Shown: piece after piece, positions 16,941 to 27,314 of the stretch | Numbering within the stretch: position 1 is the first letter of the stretch | How the letters are laid out: each line of letters begins with the position of its first letter | From: Chitinophagales bacterium | Lineage (GTDB): Bacteria > Bacteroidota > Bacteroidia > Chitinophagales > UBA2359 | Assembly (NCBI GenBank): GCA_041392475.1 | Contig: JAWKLZ010000003.1 | Span: forward strand, 1,385,501-1,449,500 | Length of the DNA stretch: 64,000 nt | Direction: 5' to 3' | Translations under genes and position numbers: made by a program | The notes under the pieces: model-generated | Databases searched by the model: none | The model's input: only the letters and a program-made list of their open reading frames with translations | What the model was told of the DNA's origin: nothing

Positions 16941-16999
16941 GCCGTCAAACGTGTGCCGTTTTCCGTTCGCCGTAAACCGTCTATCGTCTGCCGTCAAAA
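16941..16999. repeat. Degenerate CCGT-rich tandem repeat
   Basis: GCCGTCAAACGTGTGCCGTT and the following 39 bases contain seven CCGT/TCGT motifs at irregular 6-9 bp spacing, 37 bp before the ATG of the giant gene. It may be a leftover of an expanding simple repeat. Confidence 0.4.
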
Positions 17000-17035
17000 T
17001 TCCCCCAAATCTACTATCGTAAAACTGTTTACACA

Positions 17036-20000
17036 ATGAAAAAACTAAACAACCCAAGATTTATTTTTCCTATTGCAGTGTTGTGCCTAAGTCTAATTTA
17101 CTCTTTAAGCCTTCAAGCCCAAGTACTCATCAATGAAGTGATGCCCAAACCTTCCTCCGCATTTGATGTCTGTGACCAAGCCATGTTCAATAGCACCACA
17201 CCCGCTTGCGGCAATGAATGGGTAGAACTCTACAACCCCGATGAATGTTTATTCTTCGATTTGAGTTGCTACATCCTTGCCTCCAAAACCCAAGCAGGAA
17301 GTAGCGGGACATTTGTATTTCCCGAAGGTTCAGTCATATCCCCAATGGATTTTTTGGTCATTGGAGGAGCTGGAGCGACCAATGTTGATATCGTTCTCAA
17401 CGACTACGCCAATACCGACAATTTTTGCGGTTCCGATATTTGGTTTCTCGAAAACACCGATGGGTGGATTGCATTGTTTGAGCCAGACGGCACGGTTGTA
17501 AATGCAATATATTGGACTTTTTTCAACAACGAAGCCTTCAAACTCAATTCCGAAAATGAATTCAATGTTGCCCCTTGTTTACCCATCAATTCCTGTTTAG
17601 AAGCAGCGAGCCTACCCAAAGCCAAAGATATTCCTGGTATTGTTTACATTGGCCAAGTTTCCAACACAGATTTGAGTATCCGCCGTACCGTTGATGGTGG
17701 TGACACTTGGGAAAACAATGCTACGCCAACCGCAGGAACTTGCAACGATCCCGCAAACTGTGGAGTACCAACCCCTTTTGATGTCACTCTCAATACCACC
17801 AATCCTACTTGTGACAACGCAGATGGAACGGCAAGTGCAATCATCACCATAGGAAATACCGCCCCAATTACCTATACATGGTCAGCAGACGCTGGCAACA
17901 ACACCGATAACATCGGCGGTTTAGGAGGTGGAGATTACACATTAGTAGTGACAAACGGAGTAGGATGCGAATACACCGAAGACTTTACCCTTGCTGATGC
18001 AGTCAGCCCACCATCTCCCAGCAATCCTATCAATTCCAATGCTTGTTCTACCGATAGTCCAGAATCCATTTCTATCGATGACCCAGGAGCAGGTTTTGAA
18101 GTACATTGGTACGATGCCCAAACAGCGGGTACATTTTTAGCAGCAGGCGCAAGCTTTACTCCCTCTTCTTTTGGTTCTTACTACGCCGAAATCGTAGAAA
18201 CCGAAAGCGGAAGCGACTGCAACAGCACACGCATTGAAGTCATTGCAGACCAATACGCCCCAATTGCCCTCAATGAAGGCGGTAGTGCCTGTTCACCCGA
18301 TTTGAACTTTTTCAACTTAGATATTTCCATTAGTGGAGGCACAGGAAACTACTCCAATGTGACAGCAAATGGATTGACTATCAACGACAATGGCGGTGGA
18401 AGCTATACCATTGAAGCTATTCCCGCCAATACTTCTGTCACCGTCAATGTAGAAGACGATGCGGGATGCACAGGCAGTTTTTCAGTTGGAAACGTTGATT
18501 GTCCATGCCCAACATTGGGCGCACCCCAAAATCCACAAGGTGCCGTTTTCTGTTCTGGTGAAAGTTTGGAAGCCATTGCAGTCGACTCGCCAGCCGATGC
18601 CGAAAACGAAATTATATGGTACGATGCCGAAACAGACGGAAACCAAGTTGCGACAGGTAATAGTTTTACCCCCTCTGCCGCAGGCACTTACTATGCCGCA
18701 ACAACTCCAACCGCCAATGATTGCGAAAGTACCCGAACAGCCGTTACCATTTCCGAATTACCCGCAATCGCCATCACCCAAAATTCCAGTGCTTGCGCTG
18801 CCGACCTTCTTACCTACGATTTAATCGTCACCATATCAGGAGGAAACGGAACATACTCAACCATTGACGCAGGTACTGCAACAGTAACAGACAATGGTGA
18901 TGGAACTTACACAATAAGCGGAATACCTGCAAATACAGCCGCAAACATTGGCGTAGAAGACGAAGAAGGTTGTACCGCAACTGCTTCCTTCAATGCCCCC
19001 GATTGCGACTGCCCCGATATTGCCGAACCCACAGGTTTGGTCAATCAAACCATCTGCAACGGGGCAACTTTCGCAGTCTTCAATGCCGATGCCCCAAGCG
19101 CAGGATTTACCATTCACTGGTTTGACGCTTCGAGCGGAGGCACAGAATTGGCAACAGGCAACAGTTTTACGCCAACAAGCACAGGAACATACTACGCCGA
19201 AATCCAAGAAGATGCAAGTGATTGCCCAAGCGACCGAGTTTCCGTTGAAGCCATCGAACTCAGCGAAATCACCATCACGACCAACAATACTTTCTGTTCA
19301 CCTGACCTGACAACCTATACAATCGTTGTTGCAATTGCAGGAGGAAATGGCAACTATTCTCTTTCGAGCAATTCAGGGTTAATCAACAACAATGGTGACA
19401 ATACCTTCACCATTAGCAACATTCCTGCAAATACTCCCATTGACATCACCGCAACTGACGATTTAGATTGCAATGCTTCCACTTCCTTCAATGCGCCCGA
19501 TTGCGACTGTCCAGATATTGTAGAACCCACAGGCTTGGCGAATCAGACGGTTTGTTTTGGAGAAAATTTCACCTCCTTCAATGCCAACGATGCAGGAGTA
19601 GGATTCACCATTCACTGGTTTGACGCTGCAAATGGTGGAACAGAATTGGCAACAGGCAATAGTTTCACGCCAAGCAGCGCAGGAACATATTATGTCGAAG
19701 TACAAGAAGATGCAAGTGATTGCCCAAGCGATAGAATTTCCGTTGAAGCCATCGAATTGACCGAAATCACTATTTCCAACAACGGTACAAACTGTTCATC
19801 TGATTTAACAACTTATACGATAGTCGTTGCAATTGCAGGAGGAAATGGCAATTATTCACTTCAATCCAATTCAGGTTCTATCAATGACAATAGTGACAAC
19901 ACTTTTACTATCAGTAATATACCTGCAAACACTTCCATAAACATCACCGCAACAGACAATTTGGACTGTGAAGCAAACGCCTCCTTCAATGCGCCTGATT

Positions 20001-23000
20001 GCGACTGTCCAGACATTGCAGCACCAACAGGCTTGGTCAATCAAACCATCTGCAATGGTGCAGATTTTGCACCTTTCACCGCCAATGGAGCAAGCCCAGG
20101 ATTCACTATTCACTGGTTCGATGCACCAAACGGAGGTACGGAATTGGCAACAGGCAACAGTTTCACCCCTACGAGTGCAGGTATATATTATGCAGAAATT
20201 CAAGAAGATGCAAGCGACTGTCCAAGCGAACGAATACCCGTTGAAGCGTTTGAATTATCAGCAATTGACATTATTTATGCAAATGCCAACTGCTCAAACG
20301 ACTTGACAACTTACAGCGTTGATGTTACCGTTTCTGGCGGCAATGGCGGCTACACGATTACAGCCAATCAAGGAACAGTCACCGACAATGAAGGCGGAAA
20401 CTATACGATTAGCGACATTGCAGCCAACACCAATTTGAGTATCACCGCAACTGATGATTTGGACTGCGAAGGCAATTCCTCTTTTGCTGCTCCCAATTGC
20501 AACTGCCCGAATATCACCGAACCCACAGGATTAGCCAACCAAACGATTTGTTTTGGAGGTGATTTTGCACCTTTTGCAGTAGATGATGCAGGGCTAGGAT
20601 TTACCATTTACTGGTTTGATGCTCCCAACGGAGGAACAGAATTGGCAGCAGGCAACAGTTTTACACCCTCAACAGCAGGCACTTATTATGCCGAAATCCG
20701 AGAAGATGTAAGCGATTGTCCAAGCGACCGAATTTCGGTGGAAGCCATCGAATTGTCGCAAGTAGCCATGCTCAACATTGGCACAATCTGCTCGGAAGAC
20801 CTAGCGACTTACTCAATTACTGTCACCGTTTTGGGTGGAAATGGGAATTACAGTGTTTCGGCAAATGCAGGAAATGTAGATGGTGGCAACAATACCTTTA
20901 CCGTCAATGACATCCCTGCGGGAACAGCCATTGACATCACTGCAACAGACGATTTAGGCTGCAATACCACCAATTCCTTCAATGCGCCTGATTGTGATTG
21001 TCCAGATGTGGCAGCACCTACGGGTTTGACGAATCAAACAATCTGCAATGGCGAAAATTTTGGAGCTTTTACAGCCGATGATGCAGGAGCAGGGCTTACC
21101 ATTTATTGGTATGATGCACCAAATGCTGGAAATGAGTTGGCAACAGGCACAAGCTTTACCCCTTCAACAGCAGGCACTTATTATGTCGAAATTCGTGAAG
21201 ACGAAAGCGATTGCCCAAGTGATAGAATTGCAGTTGAAGCAATTGAATTAGATGCGCTTCAAATCGTGAACAATGGCAGCGAATGTTCCGAAGATTTACA
21301 GACCTACAATATCACCGTCAACATCCAAAACGGCACTGCTCCCTACACCTTCAATGCCAACGGATTGTCATTTACCGACAACGGAAACGGCTCTTTCACC
21401 ATCGAAAACGTAACTTCTGGAACGGCTGCAACGGCAAATGTGACAGATGCAAATGATTGTGCTGCAACTTTGGTTTTGCCCACCGTCAATTGTGACTGCC
21501 CCGAAGTTTCACCTCCAACGAATCCAACAGACAACAGCTTCTGTTTTGGTGAAAACCCAACAGATTTGACAGTTGATATTCCTGCAAATGGTTTTGAAGT
21601 ACAATGGTTTGGCAGCGAATTTGGTGGCAATGTTTTGGCGACAGGCGCAAGTTTCACCCCTTCAATAGCGGGAACATATTGGGCTGAAATTGTGGAAACA
21701 GCCTCGAATTGCAGCAGCGATCGAGTCTCTGCAACTTTGACTGAGCTGCCCGAAATGACCCTTGAAGTAGTCAGCGACTACAACTGTTCGGCAGATTTGA
21801 CAACCTACGGTTTCCAAATTTTTGTCAGCGGTGGAGTCGGAAATTACACCGTTACGGCTGAAAATTATAGCGTTACACAAAACAACTCCACTAATTTTTC
21901 AATCGCAGGAGTACCTTCTGGCAGCATCGTAAACATTGAAGTGAGAGATGACGAAGGTTGTATTTTGCAGACGATAGCGGGCCCTTTTTCCTGCGATTGT
22001 CCAACAGTTGCAGCACCGACCAACCCAATGCCGAATGAGTTTTGTTTTGGCGAAAGCCCAACAGCGATTTCGGTAGCGAACCCATCAGGAGGTTCGATTA
22101 TCAACTGGTACAATACCGCAACGGGTGGAATTTCATTGGCGACAGGTGCGAGCTTTACCCCATCCGCAGCAGGCAGTTATTTTGCAGAAACAGTGGATGC
22201 AAATGCCTGTGTGAGTGAGCGCGTTGAAGTGACTTTGACCGAATTGCCAGAAATTGTGGTCAGTCAAGTGGGCTTCAATTGCTCGGCAGATTTGACGACC
22301 TACGATTTGACAGTCAATGTAAGCGGTGGCAGTGGCGGATTTGGTTTTTCAGTGGGTGGCTTGACGGTCATTGAAGAAGGCGGCGGAAACTTTACGATTC
22401 AAGGAATTGCAGCCGATTCAGGTTTGACTCTGACCGTTACCGACATTGAAGGCTGCTCCAAAAACGCCAATTTCAATGCCCCTCAATGCGATTGCCCCGA
22501 CATTGCAGCACCAACAAATCCCCAAAATGCAGAAGTTTGTGAGGGTGAAACGGCTGCTATTTCAGTCGGAAATGCGCCCAACGGATTCAGCATAGAATGG
22601 TACGATGCGCCTTTTGGCGGAAATTTGGTCAGCAGTTCCAATAGCTTTACTCCGTCAGTGGCAGGCACTTACTACGCTTTGGTCGTTGAAGATGCAAGCG
22701 GATGTAGGAGCGATAGAATTGCAGTCACTTTGAGCGAATTGCCGCCCATCAGCATTTTCCAAGGCGCATCAGCTTGCTCCGAAGATTTGGCGACTTACAC
22801 CGCTACTTTGAGTGTTTTTGGCGGAAGCGGCAATGGCTATACTTTGGGCGCAAGCACTGGAACGGTTGTAAATGAAGGATTTGGCGAGTTTAGTATCACC
22901 AACATTGCAGCAGGGCAAGCGGTGACGGTCAATGTGACGGACAGCGAGGGATGTGAAGGCAGTTTGACCTTAGCTCCGAAAGTCTGCAATTGCGCCCCAG

Positions 23001-26000
23001 TGAACCCACCGACTAACCCAAAACCAGCGACTTTCTGCTTTGGCGCAACGCCCGACAAAACAATTTCGGTAGCGACACCGCCAACAGGCTTTAGCGTCAA
23101 TTGGTATGATGCACCTTTTGGCGGAAATTTGGTGAGCAGTTCGAGTGGATTTGTTCCTTCAAGTGCTGGTACGTACTATGCTGAAATCGTGGAAGATGTA
23201 ACGGGGTGTAGCAGTAGCCGAATCCCAGTAAAATTGACCGAGGGCAAACCGATAATCATTGAAGAAGCGGGCAAATTGTGTTCGGCAGATTTGGCGACCT
23301 ACGACCTCAATGTGCAAGTGAGTGGAGGCGAAGGAAGTCTGACTTTGGAGAGTTTGGGCTTTGTGGTGGCGAACAATGGCTTGGGCAATTTTACTGTCCG
23401 AGATATTCCTGCGGGAACAAACGTGAGTGTAACCGCAACGGACGTGAGAGGCTGCGAAGAAATGGCGAGTTTTGAAGCGCCGAACTGCGATTGTCCAACG
23501 GTGATTGCGCCTTTGCAGCCGACAGGAAACAGCTTTTGTTTTGGCGGAAATCCGACTTCGATTTCCGTAGCCTCACCCTTTGATGGTTTTTCGGTGCGTT
23601 GGTATGCTACACAATTTGGTGGAACGGTTTTGAGTACCAATCCAACCTTTAGCCCATCAGCAGCAGGTACTTACTATGCCGAAACGGTGAACGACGACAG
23701 CGAATGTACGAGCAATCGAGTGGCAGTGACATTACAGGAATTGCCACAAATTACCTTGACACAAAGTACTTCCAGCTGTTCGACAGATTTGACGACCTAC
23801 GATTTGACGGTGACTGTCAATGGCGGAAGCGGTGGTTTTGAATTGACTGCCAATGGTTTGGAAGTCGTGAAAAACAGTCCCAATTCATTTACGATTCGCT
23901 CGATTCCTTCGGGAACGGCAGCAACTGCAACGGCTACCGACATTGAAGGATGTGTGGCGATGGCTGTTTTTGAAGCGGTCAATTGTGACTGCGATGTGGT
24001 GAATCCTCCCACAAATCCACAACCCAACAGCTTCTGTTTTGGTGGAAATCCAAAGCCTATTGCAGTGACGGCAGTGCCTTCGGGTTTTGCGATTCGCTGG
24101 TACAATGCAGCAAATGGCGGCAGTGTGATAGGAACGGGAGCGAGTATTTTACCACCTTCGGCTGGTACTTTTTATGCCGAAATGGTAGAAACGGCTTCGG
24201 GTTGTGTGAGCAGTCGAATTGCGGTGGAACTCATTGAAGGCAATCCGATTGTGGTGACACAAGGCAGCAGCGATTGTTCAGCAGATTTGACGACCTACGA
24301 TTTGAATGTTTTGGTCAATGGCGGTGCGGGTAATTTCAGCGTATCGGCTGCGCCTTATTCGGTTTTGAACAATGGCGGTGACAGTTTTACAATTACGGGA
24401 ATTGAAGCCAACAACAGCCTCAGCATTGTGGCAACGGATGGCAATGGCTGTTCGGAAACGGCAATTTTTGAAGCTCCTGTTTGTGACTGTGCGGACGACA
24501 TCGCCTCTCCAACGGGCGCAAGTGGAAATTCCTACTGTGCGGACGAAAATCCAACGGTCATTTCGGTGGATGCACCTCCTGTGGGCTACAATGTGCGCTG
24601 GTACGATGCCGAATTTGGCGGCAATTTGTTGAGCAATCAAACCAGCTTTATTCCTTCAATGGGCGGCACGTATTACGCTGAATTGGAGCAAATTGGAAGC
24701 GGTTGCACAAGTACACCTCGAACGCCTGTGGTGCTGACCCAATTCCCTGCCATCGTGATTACGCAAGGCAGTGCGACTTGTTCGGCAGACTTGACGACCT
24801 TCGATTTGGAGGTGAATGTGAGTGGCGGAACGGGTGCGATTAGCTTCTCGGCTGGCGGTCAAACGGTGGAAGATTTGGGCAATGGAAATTATGTCATTCG
24901 CTCGATTCCTGCGGGTAGCATCGTCTTGTCGATGGCTTCGGACGAAGCAGGCTGCAATGTGCAAGAACTGCTTGGGCCGATTGATTGCGACTGTGACAAT
25001 GTGCCTTTGCCAACGAATCCACAAGACAATTCAATTTGTTTTGGAGAAACGTCTGCGGATATTTCGGTGGATTTCCCTGCAACGGGTTTCGAGATTCGAT
25101 GGTTCACTACGCCAGCAGGTGGATTTTCGATTGCTTCGGGTGCGGTGTTTACGCCTTCAATGGCAGGCACTTATTATGCCGAAATGGTCGAAAATGGTAG
25201 TGGGTGCAAAAGCGAAAGTCGTGTGGCGGTGACGCTTTCGGAAAATCCAGAAATCGTTTTGATTGAAGAAAGTGGCAACTGTTCGACAGATGGTACGACC
25301 TACGATTTGGCCTTCAATTTATCGGGTGGAACGGGTGTTTTTAACATCAATGTAGGTGGTTTTGAAGTGATTGAGAATGGCGGAGGCAGCTATACGATTG
25401 TGGGGATTCCTTCGGGAACGAGTATCAGCATTTTTGCAACAGATGAAGCAAATTGTACAATCAATGCGAATTTTGCGGCAGTGAATTGTGATTGTCCAAC
25501 GGTGAATCCTCCAACGGGAATCGTCAACAATGAATATTGTGAAGACGAAACGCCTACACCGATTTCGGTTTTGGCAGCTTCATCGGGTTTTGAAATTCGC
25601 TGGTACGATGCCGAAATAGGCGGCAATTTGTTGGCAACAGGCGAAACTTTTACTCCTTCAATGGCAGGCACTTACTATGCCGAAATGGTCGATATGACGG
25701 CTGAATGTGTGAGCGAAAGAGTGGCAGTGACTTTGACGGCTATCAACTGCGATTGTCCAACGGTGAATCCTCCGATTGGAGCAACCAATAATCAATATTG
25801 TGAAGACGAAATACCAACTGCAATTTCGGTTTTGGCTGCTCCAACGGGTTTTGAAATTCGATGGTATGATGAAGCAACAGGCGGCAATTTGTTGGCAACG
25901 GTTGAGAGTTTTATCCCTTCAATGGCAGGCACTTATTATGCCGAAATGGTGGATTTGACGACTGATTGCGTGAGTGAAAGGGTGGCGGTGACATTGACGG

Positions 26001-27070
26001 CAATTAATTGTACGACTTGCACGCCTCCTGATGCACCGATTCCTGTGAGTCCTCAAACGGCGGTGACTTGTTCGGGTGAACCTGTGGAGTTTGAATTGAC
26101 GGCTTTGGCGAATACATTGATTCAGTGGTACGATGCACCAACGAATGGGAATTTGTTGGCGGTTGGACCGAGTTATTTGACGGACGTTCCTGGTAGTTAT
26201 TTTGCAGTGGCGGTGAATGAATCGGATACCACTTGTATCAGTTCACCGACTGCCTTTAATTTGAGTTTGCAGGTTCCTGCCGAAAGTAGCTTTACGGCAA
26301 CGGCTTCGGATGGCTGTGTGGGGGATGCAATTGAGTTCAGTTTGGCGAGTGGGATTGCCGAAAACATCGCTTATATTTGGACGTTCATTGATACGGAAAG
26401 TGGCGATACGATTGCAGAACATATTGGTGCTGAACCTTTCACGATGACTTTTGATTCTACGGGTATGTATGAGGTGCAATTGTTGGCGGTTTCGACCGAC
26501 CCAAGTGTGTGTGATGGTAGTACAAATTTGGAGGTGACAATTTCGGATATGGCGGTGGAAACGATTGAAGATGTATTGATTACCTTGGGTGAAATATTAG
26601 AGATTCCTGTGGATATTTCGGCTACGATTGGCGAAAATTTGCAATTCAATTGGTCTGCTTCAACTGGTGAATTGCCTTGCGAAGATTGCGAATTTTTGAC
26701 GGTTTCGCCTCTTCAAAATACCAGATATACGATAGTTGTGACGGATGAATATGGCTGCGCCGCTACTGCTGATGTGACGGTTCGGGTGGAAAGCAACGAA
26801 ATGGCTTTGGTGCCAAATGCTTTTTCTCCAAATGGGGATGGTGTGAATGACCGCTTTTATGTGTTGGGCCGAAATATCGAAACGATTGATTTGCAGATTT
26901 ACAACCGCTTTGGAGAGCGCATTTTCCAGACTTCAACTGTTGGCGATGGTTGGGATGGTACGTATAAGAACCAGGATTTGGATATTGGGTCTTATGCTTA
27001 TTTTGTGGTGGTGACGTATCGGAGTGGGGATAGGGAGTTGTTGAAGGGGAATGTGACTTTGATTCGATAG
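17036..27070 (+). CDS. Giant secreted repeat protein with lamin-tail and CHU_C (T9SS type B) domains
   Basis: This is a 3344-residue cell-surface or secreted protein. A signal peptide (1-29, ending LSLQAQ) is followed by a lamin-tail-like domain (about 32-170, VLINEVMPKPSS and NEWVELYNP), a SprB-like repeat (about 250-325), then about 15 tandem units of some 166 residues. Each unit has an Ig-like half with WYDA...GG and AGTYYAE motifs and a second half with C-x-x-DLTTYD, GG.G and TATD..GC. Units are joined by CDCP linkers. Two half-units and a PKD-like region follow. The C-terminus, from VPNAFSPNGDGVNDRF, is the gliding-motility-associated domain that directs T9SS export. The many paired cysteines suggest disulfides. 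A role as adhesin or surface filament is inferred. Confidence 0.85.
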   Translation: MKKLNNPRFIFPIAVLCLSLIYSLSLQAQVLINEVMPKPSSAFDVCDQAMFNSTTPACGNEWVELYNPDECLFFDLSCYILASKTQAGSSGTFVFPEGSVISPMDFLVIGGAGATNVDIVLNDYANTDNFCGSDIWFLENTDGWIALFEPDGTVVNAIYWTFFNNEAFKLNSENEFNVAPCLPINSCLEAASLPKAKDIPGIVYIGQVSNTDLSIRRTVDGGDTWENNATPTAGTCNDPANCGVPTPFDVTLNTTNPTCDNADGTASAIITIGNTAPITYTWSADAGNNTDNIGGLGGGDYTLVVTNGVGCEYTEDFTLADAVSPPSPSNPINSNACSTDSPESISIDDPGAGFEVHWYDAQTAGTFLAAGASFTPSSFGSYYAEIVETESGSDCNSTRIEVIADQYAPIALNEGGSACSPDLNFFNLDISISGGTGNYSNVTANGLTINDNGGGSYTIEAIPANTSVTVNVEDDAGCTGSFSVGNVDCPCPTLGAPQNPQGAVFCSGESLEAIAVDSPADAENEIIWYDAETDGNQVATGNSFTPSAAGTYYAATTPTANDCESTRTAVTISELPAIAITQNSSACAADLLTYDLIVTISGGNGTYSTIDAGTATVTDNGDGTYTISGIPANTAANIGVEDEEGCTATASFNAPDCDCPDIAEPTGLVNQTICNGATFAVFNADAPSAGFTIHWFDASSGGTELATGNSFTPTSTGTYYAEIQEDASDCPSDRVSVEAIELSEITITTNNTFCSPDLTTYTIVVAIAGGNGNYSLSSNSGLINNNGDNTFTISNIPANTPIDITATDDLDCNASTSFNAPDCDCPDIVEPTGLANQTVCFGENFTSFNANDAGVGFTIHWFDAANGGTELATGNSFTPSSAGTYYVEVQEDASDCPSDRISVEAIELTEITISNNGTNCSSDLTTYTIVVAIAGGNGNYSLQSNSGSINDNSDNTFTISNIPANTSINITATDNLDCEANASFNAPDCDCPDIAAPTGLVNQTICNGADFAPFTANGASPGFTIHWFDAPNGGTELATGNSFTPTSAGIYYAEIQEDASDCPSERIPVEAFELSAIDIIYANANCSNDLTTYSVDVTVSGGNGGYTITANQGTVTDNEGGNYTISDIAANTNLSITATDDLDCEGNSSFAAPNCNCPNITEPTGLANQTICFGGDFAPFAVDDAGLGFTIYWFDAPNGGTELAAGNSFTPSTAGTYYAEIREDVSDCPSDRISVEAIELSQVAMLNIGTICSEDLATYSITVTVLGGNGNYSVSANAGNVDGGNNTFTVNDIPAGTAIDITATDDLGCNTTNSFNAPDCDCPDVAAPTGLTNQTICNGENFGAFTADDAGAGLTIYWYDAPNAGNELATGTSFTPSTAGTYYVEIREDESDCPSDRIAVEAIELDALQIVNNGSECSEDLQTYNITVNIQNGTAPYTFNANGLSFTDNGNGSFTIENVTSGTAATANVTDANDCAATLVLPTVNCDCPEVSPPTNPTDNSFCFGENPTDLTVDIPANGFEVQWFGSEFGGNVLATGASFTPSIAGTYWAEIVETASNCSSDRVSATLTELPEMTLEVVSDYNCSADLTTYGFQIFVSGGVGNYTVTAENYSVTQNNSTNFSIAGVPSGSIVNIEVRDDEGCILQTIAGPFSCDCPTVAAPTNPMPNEFCFGESPTAISVANPSGGSIINWYNTATGGISLATGASFTPSAAGSYFAETVDANACVSERVEVTLTELPEIVVSQVGFNCSADLTTYDLTVNVSGGSGGFGFSVGGLTVIEEGGGNFTIQGIAADSGLTLTVTDIEGCSKNANFNAPQCDCPDIAAPTNPQNAEVCEGETAAISVGNAPNGFSIEWYDAPFGGNLVSSSNSFTPSVAGTYYALVVEDASGCRSDRIAVTLSELPPISIFQGASACSEDLATYTATLSVFGGSGNGYTLGASTGTVVNEGFGEFSITNIAAGQAVTVNVTDSEGCEGSLTLAPKVCNCAPVNPPTNPKPATFCFGATPDKTISVATPPTGFSVNWYDAPFGGNLVSSSSGFVPSSAGTYYAEIVEDVTGCSSSRIPVKLTEGKPIIIEEAGKLCSADLATYDLNVQVSGGEGSLTLESLGFVVANNGLGNFTVRDIPAGTNVSVTATDVRGCEEMASFEAPNCDCPTVIAPLQPTGNSFCFGGNPTSISVASPFDGFSVRWYATQFGGTVLSTNPTFSPSAAGTYYAETVNDDSECTSNRVAVTLQELPQITLTQSTSSCSTDLTTYDLTVTVNGGSGGFELTANGLEVVKNSPNSFTIRSIPSGTAATATATDIEGCVAMAVFEAVNCDCDVVNPPTNPQPNSFCFGGNPKPIAVTAVPSGFAIRWYNAANGGSVIGTGASILPPSAGTFYAEMVETASGCVSSRIAVELIEGNPIVVTQGSSDCSADLTTYDLNVLVNGGAGNFSVSAAPYSVLNNGGDSFTITGIEANNSLSIVATDGNGCSETAIFEAPVCDCADDIASPTGASGNSYCADENPTVISVDAPPVGYNVRWYDAEFGGNLLSNQTSFIPSMGGTYYAELEQIGSGCTSTPRTPVVLTQFPAIVITQGSATCSADLTTFDLEVNVSGGTGAISFSAGGQTVEDLGNGNYVIRSIPAGSIVLSMASDEAGCNVQELLGPIDCDCDNVPLPTNPQDNSICFGETSADISVDFPATGFEIRWFTTPAGGFSIASGAVFTPSMAGTYYAEMVENGSGCKSESRVAVTLSENPEIVLIEESGNCSTDGTTYDLAFNLSGGTGVFNINVGGFEVIENGGGSYTIVGIPSGTSISIFATDEANCTINANFAAVNCDCPTVNPPTGIVNNEYCEDETPTPISVLAASSGFEIRWYDAEIGGNLLATGETFTPSMAGTYYAEMVDMTAECVSERVAVTLTAINCDCPTVNPPIGATNNQYCEDEIPTAISVLAAPTGFEIRWYDEATGGNLLATVESFIPSMAGTYYAEMVDLTTDCVSERVAVTLTAINCTTCTPPDAPIPVSPQTAVTCSGEPVEFELTALANTLIQWYDAPTNGNLLAVGPSYLTDVPGSYFAVAVNESDTTCISSPTAFNLSLQVPAESSFTATASDGCVGDAIEFSLASGIAENIAYIWTFIDTESGDTIAEHIGAEPFTMTFDSTGMYEVQLLAVSTDPSVCDGSTNLEVTISDMAVETIEDVLITLGEILEIPVDISATIGENLQFNWSASTGELPCEDCEFLTVSPLQNTRYTIVVTDEYGCAATADVTVRVESNEMALVPNAFSPNGDGVNDRFYVLGRNIETIDLQIYNRFGERIFQTSTVGDGWDGTYKNQDLDIGSYAYFVVVTYRSGDRELLKGNVTLIR

Positions 27071-27081
27071 TGGATATTTGG

Positions 27082-27120
27082 AAATGGACGGCTTCGTGAA
27101 GGAGGCTGTCCATTTTTTTT
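27082..27120 (+). terminator. Rho-independent terminator after the giant gene
   Basis: AAATGGACGGC pairs with GGCTGTCCATTT (one G-U) and is followed by an eight-base T-run, 11 bp after the stop codon. Confidence 0.75.
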
Positions 27121-27123
27121 ACT

Positions 27124-27170
27124 TCGTTTCAAACGTTGCCGACATCCGAAGGATTCGGCGAGTTTTTCAC
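27124..27170. repeat. Small hairpin repeat, copy 2
   Basis: Read on the minus strand it starts GTGAAAAACTCGCC and ends CAACGTTTGAAACG, the same ends as the copy at 15545-15615. An internal CCGAATCCTTCGGATGTCGG can fold. Confidence 0.45.
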
Positions 27171-27258
27171 CACCGAGAGAAACTTTACCATTAGTCGAAA
27201 AAAGTCCCAATTCGTTGGGTCGAGTATTTGTTGATTGGAGAATAGCCCGATTTTTGCT

Positions 27259-27266
27259 TAAATTTG
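27259..27266 (+). promoter_or_regulatory. Putative promoter of the TPR-CHAT gene
   Basis: TAAATTTG fits the TAnnTTTG -7 consensus and a TTG at 27235-27237 lies 21 bp upstream, close to the usual Bacteroidota spacing. The start codon is 48 bp downstream. Confidence 0.4.
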
Positions 27267-27314
27267 TAGATTGCTTCCCCTCACTCCAAAACACCCTATT
27301 GAAGCAAACACCAA

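Larger units (their letters stand above)
16714..17035. other. Divergent intergenic region before the giant repeat protein
   Basis: This 322-bp region between divergent lpxK and the giant gene holds a hairpin at 16812-16835 and a CCGT-rich degenerate repeat at 16941-16999. A short frame runs across it, but its composition is that of the repeats and it is not judged to be a gene. Confidence 0.55.

Noticed and set aside
16840..17022. 60-codon frame upstream of the giant gene
   Set aside because: It consists of repeat-derived sequence with no plausible protein composition.
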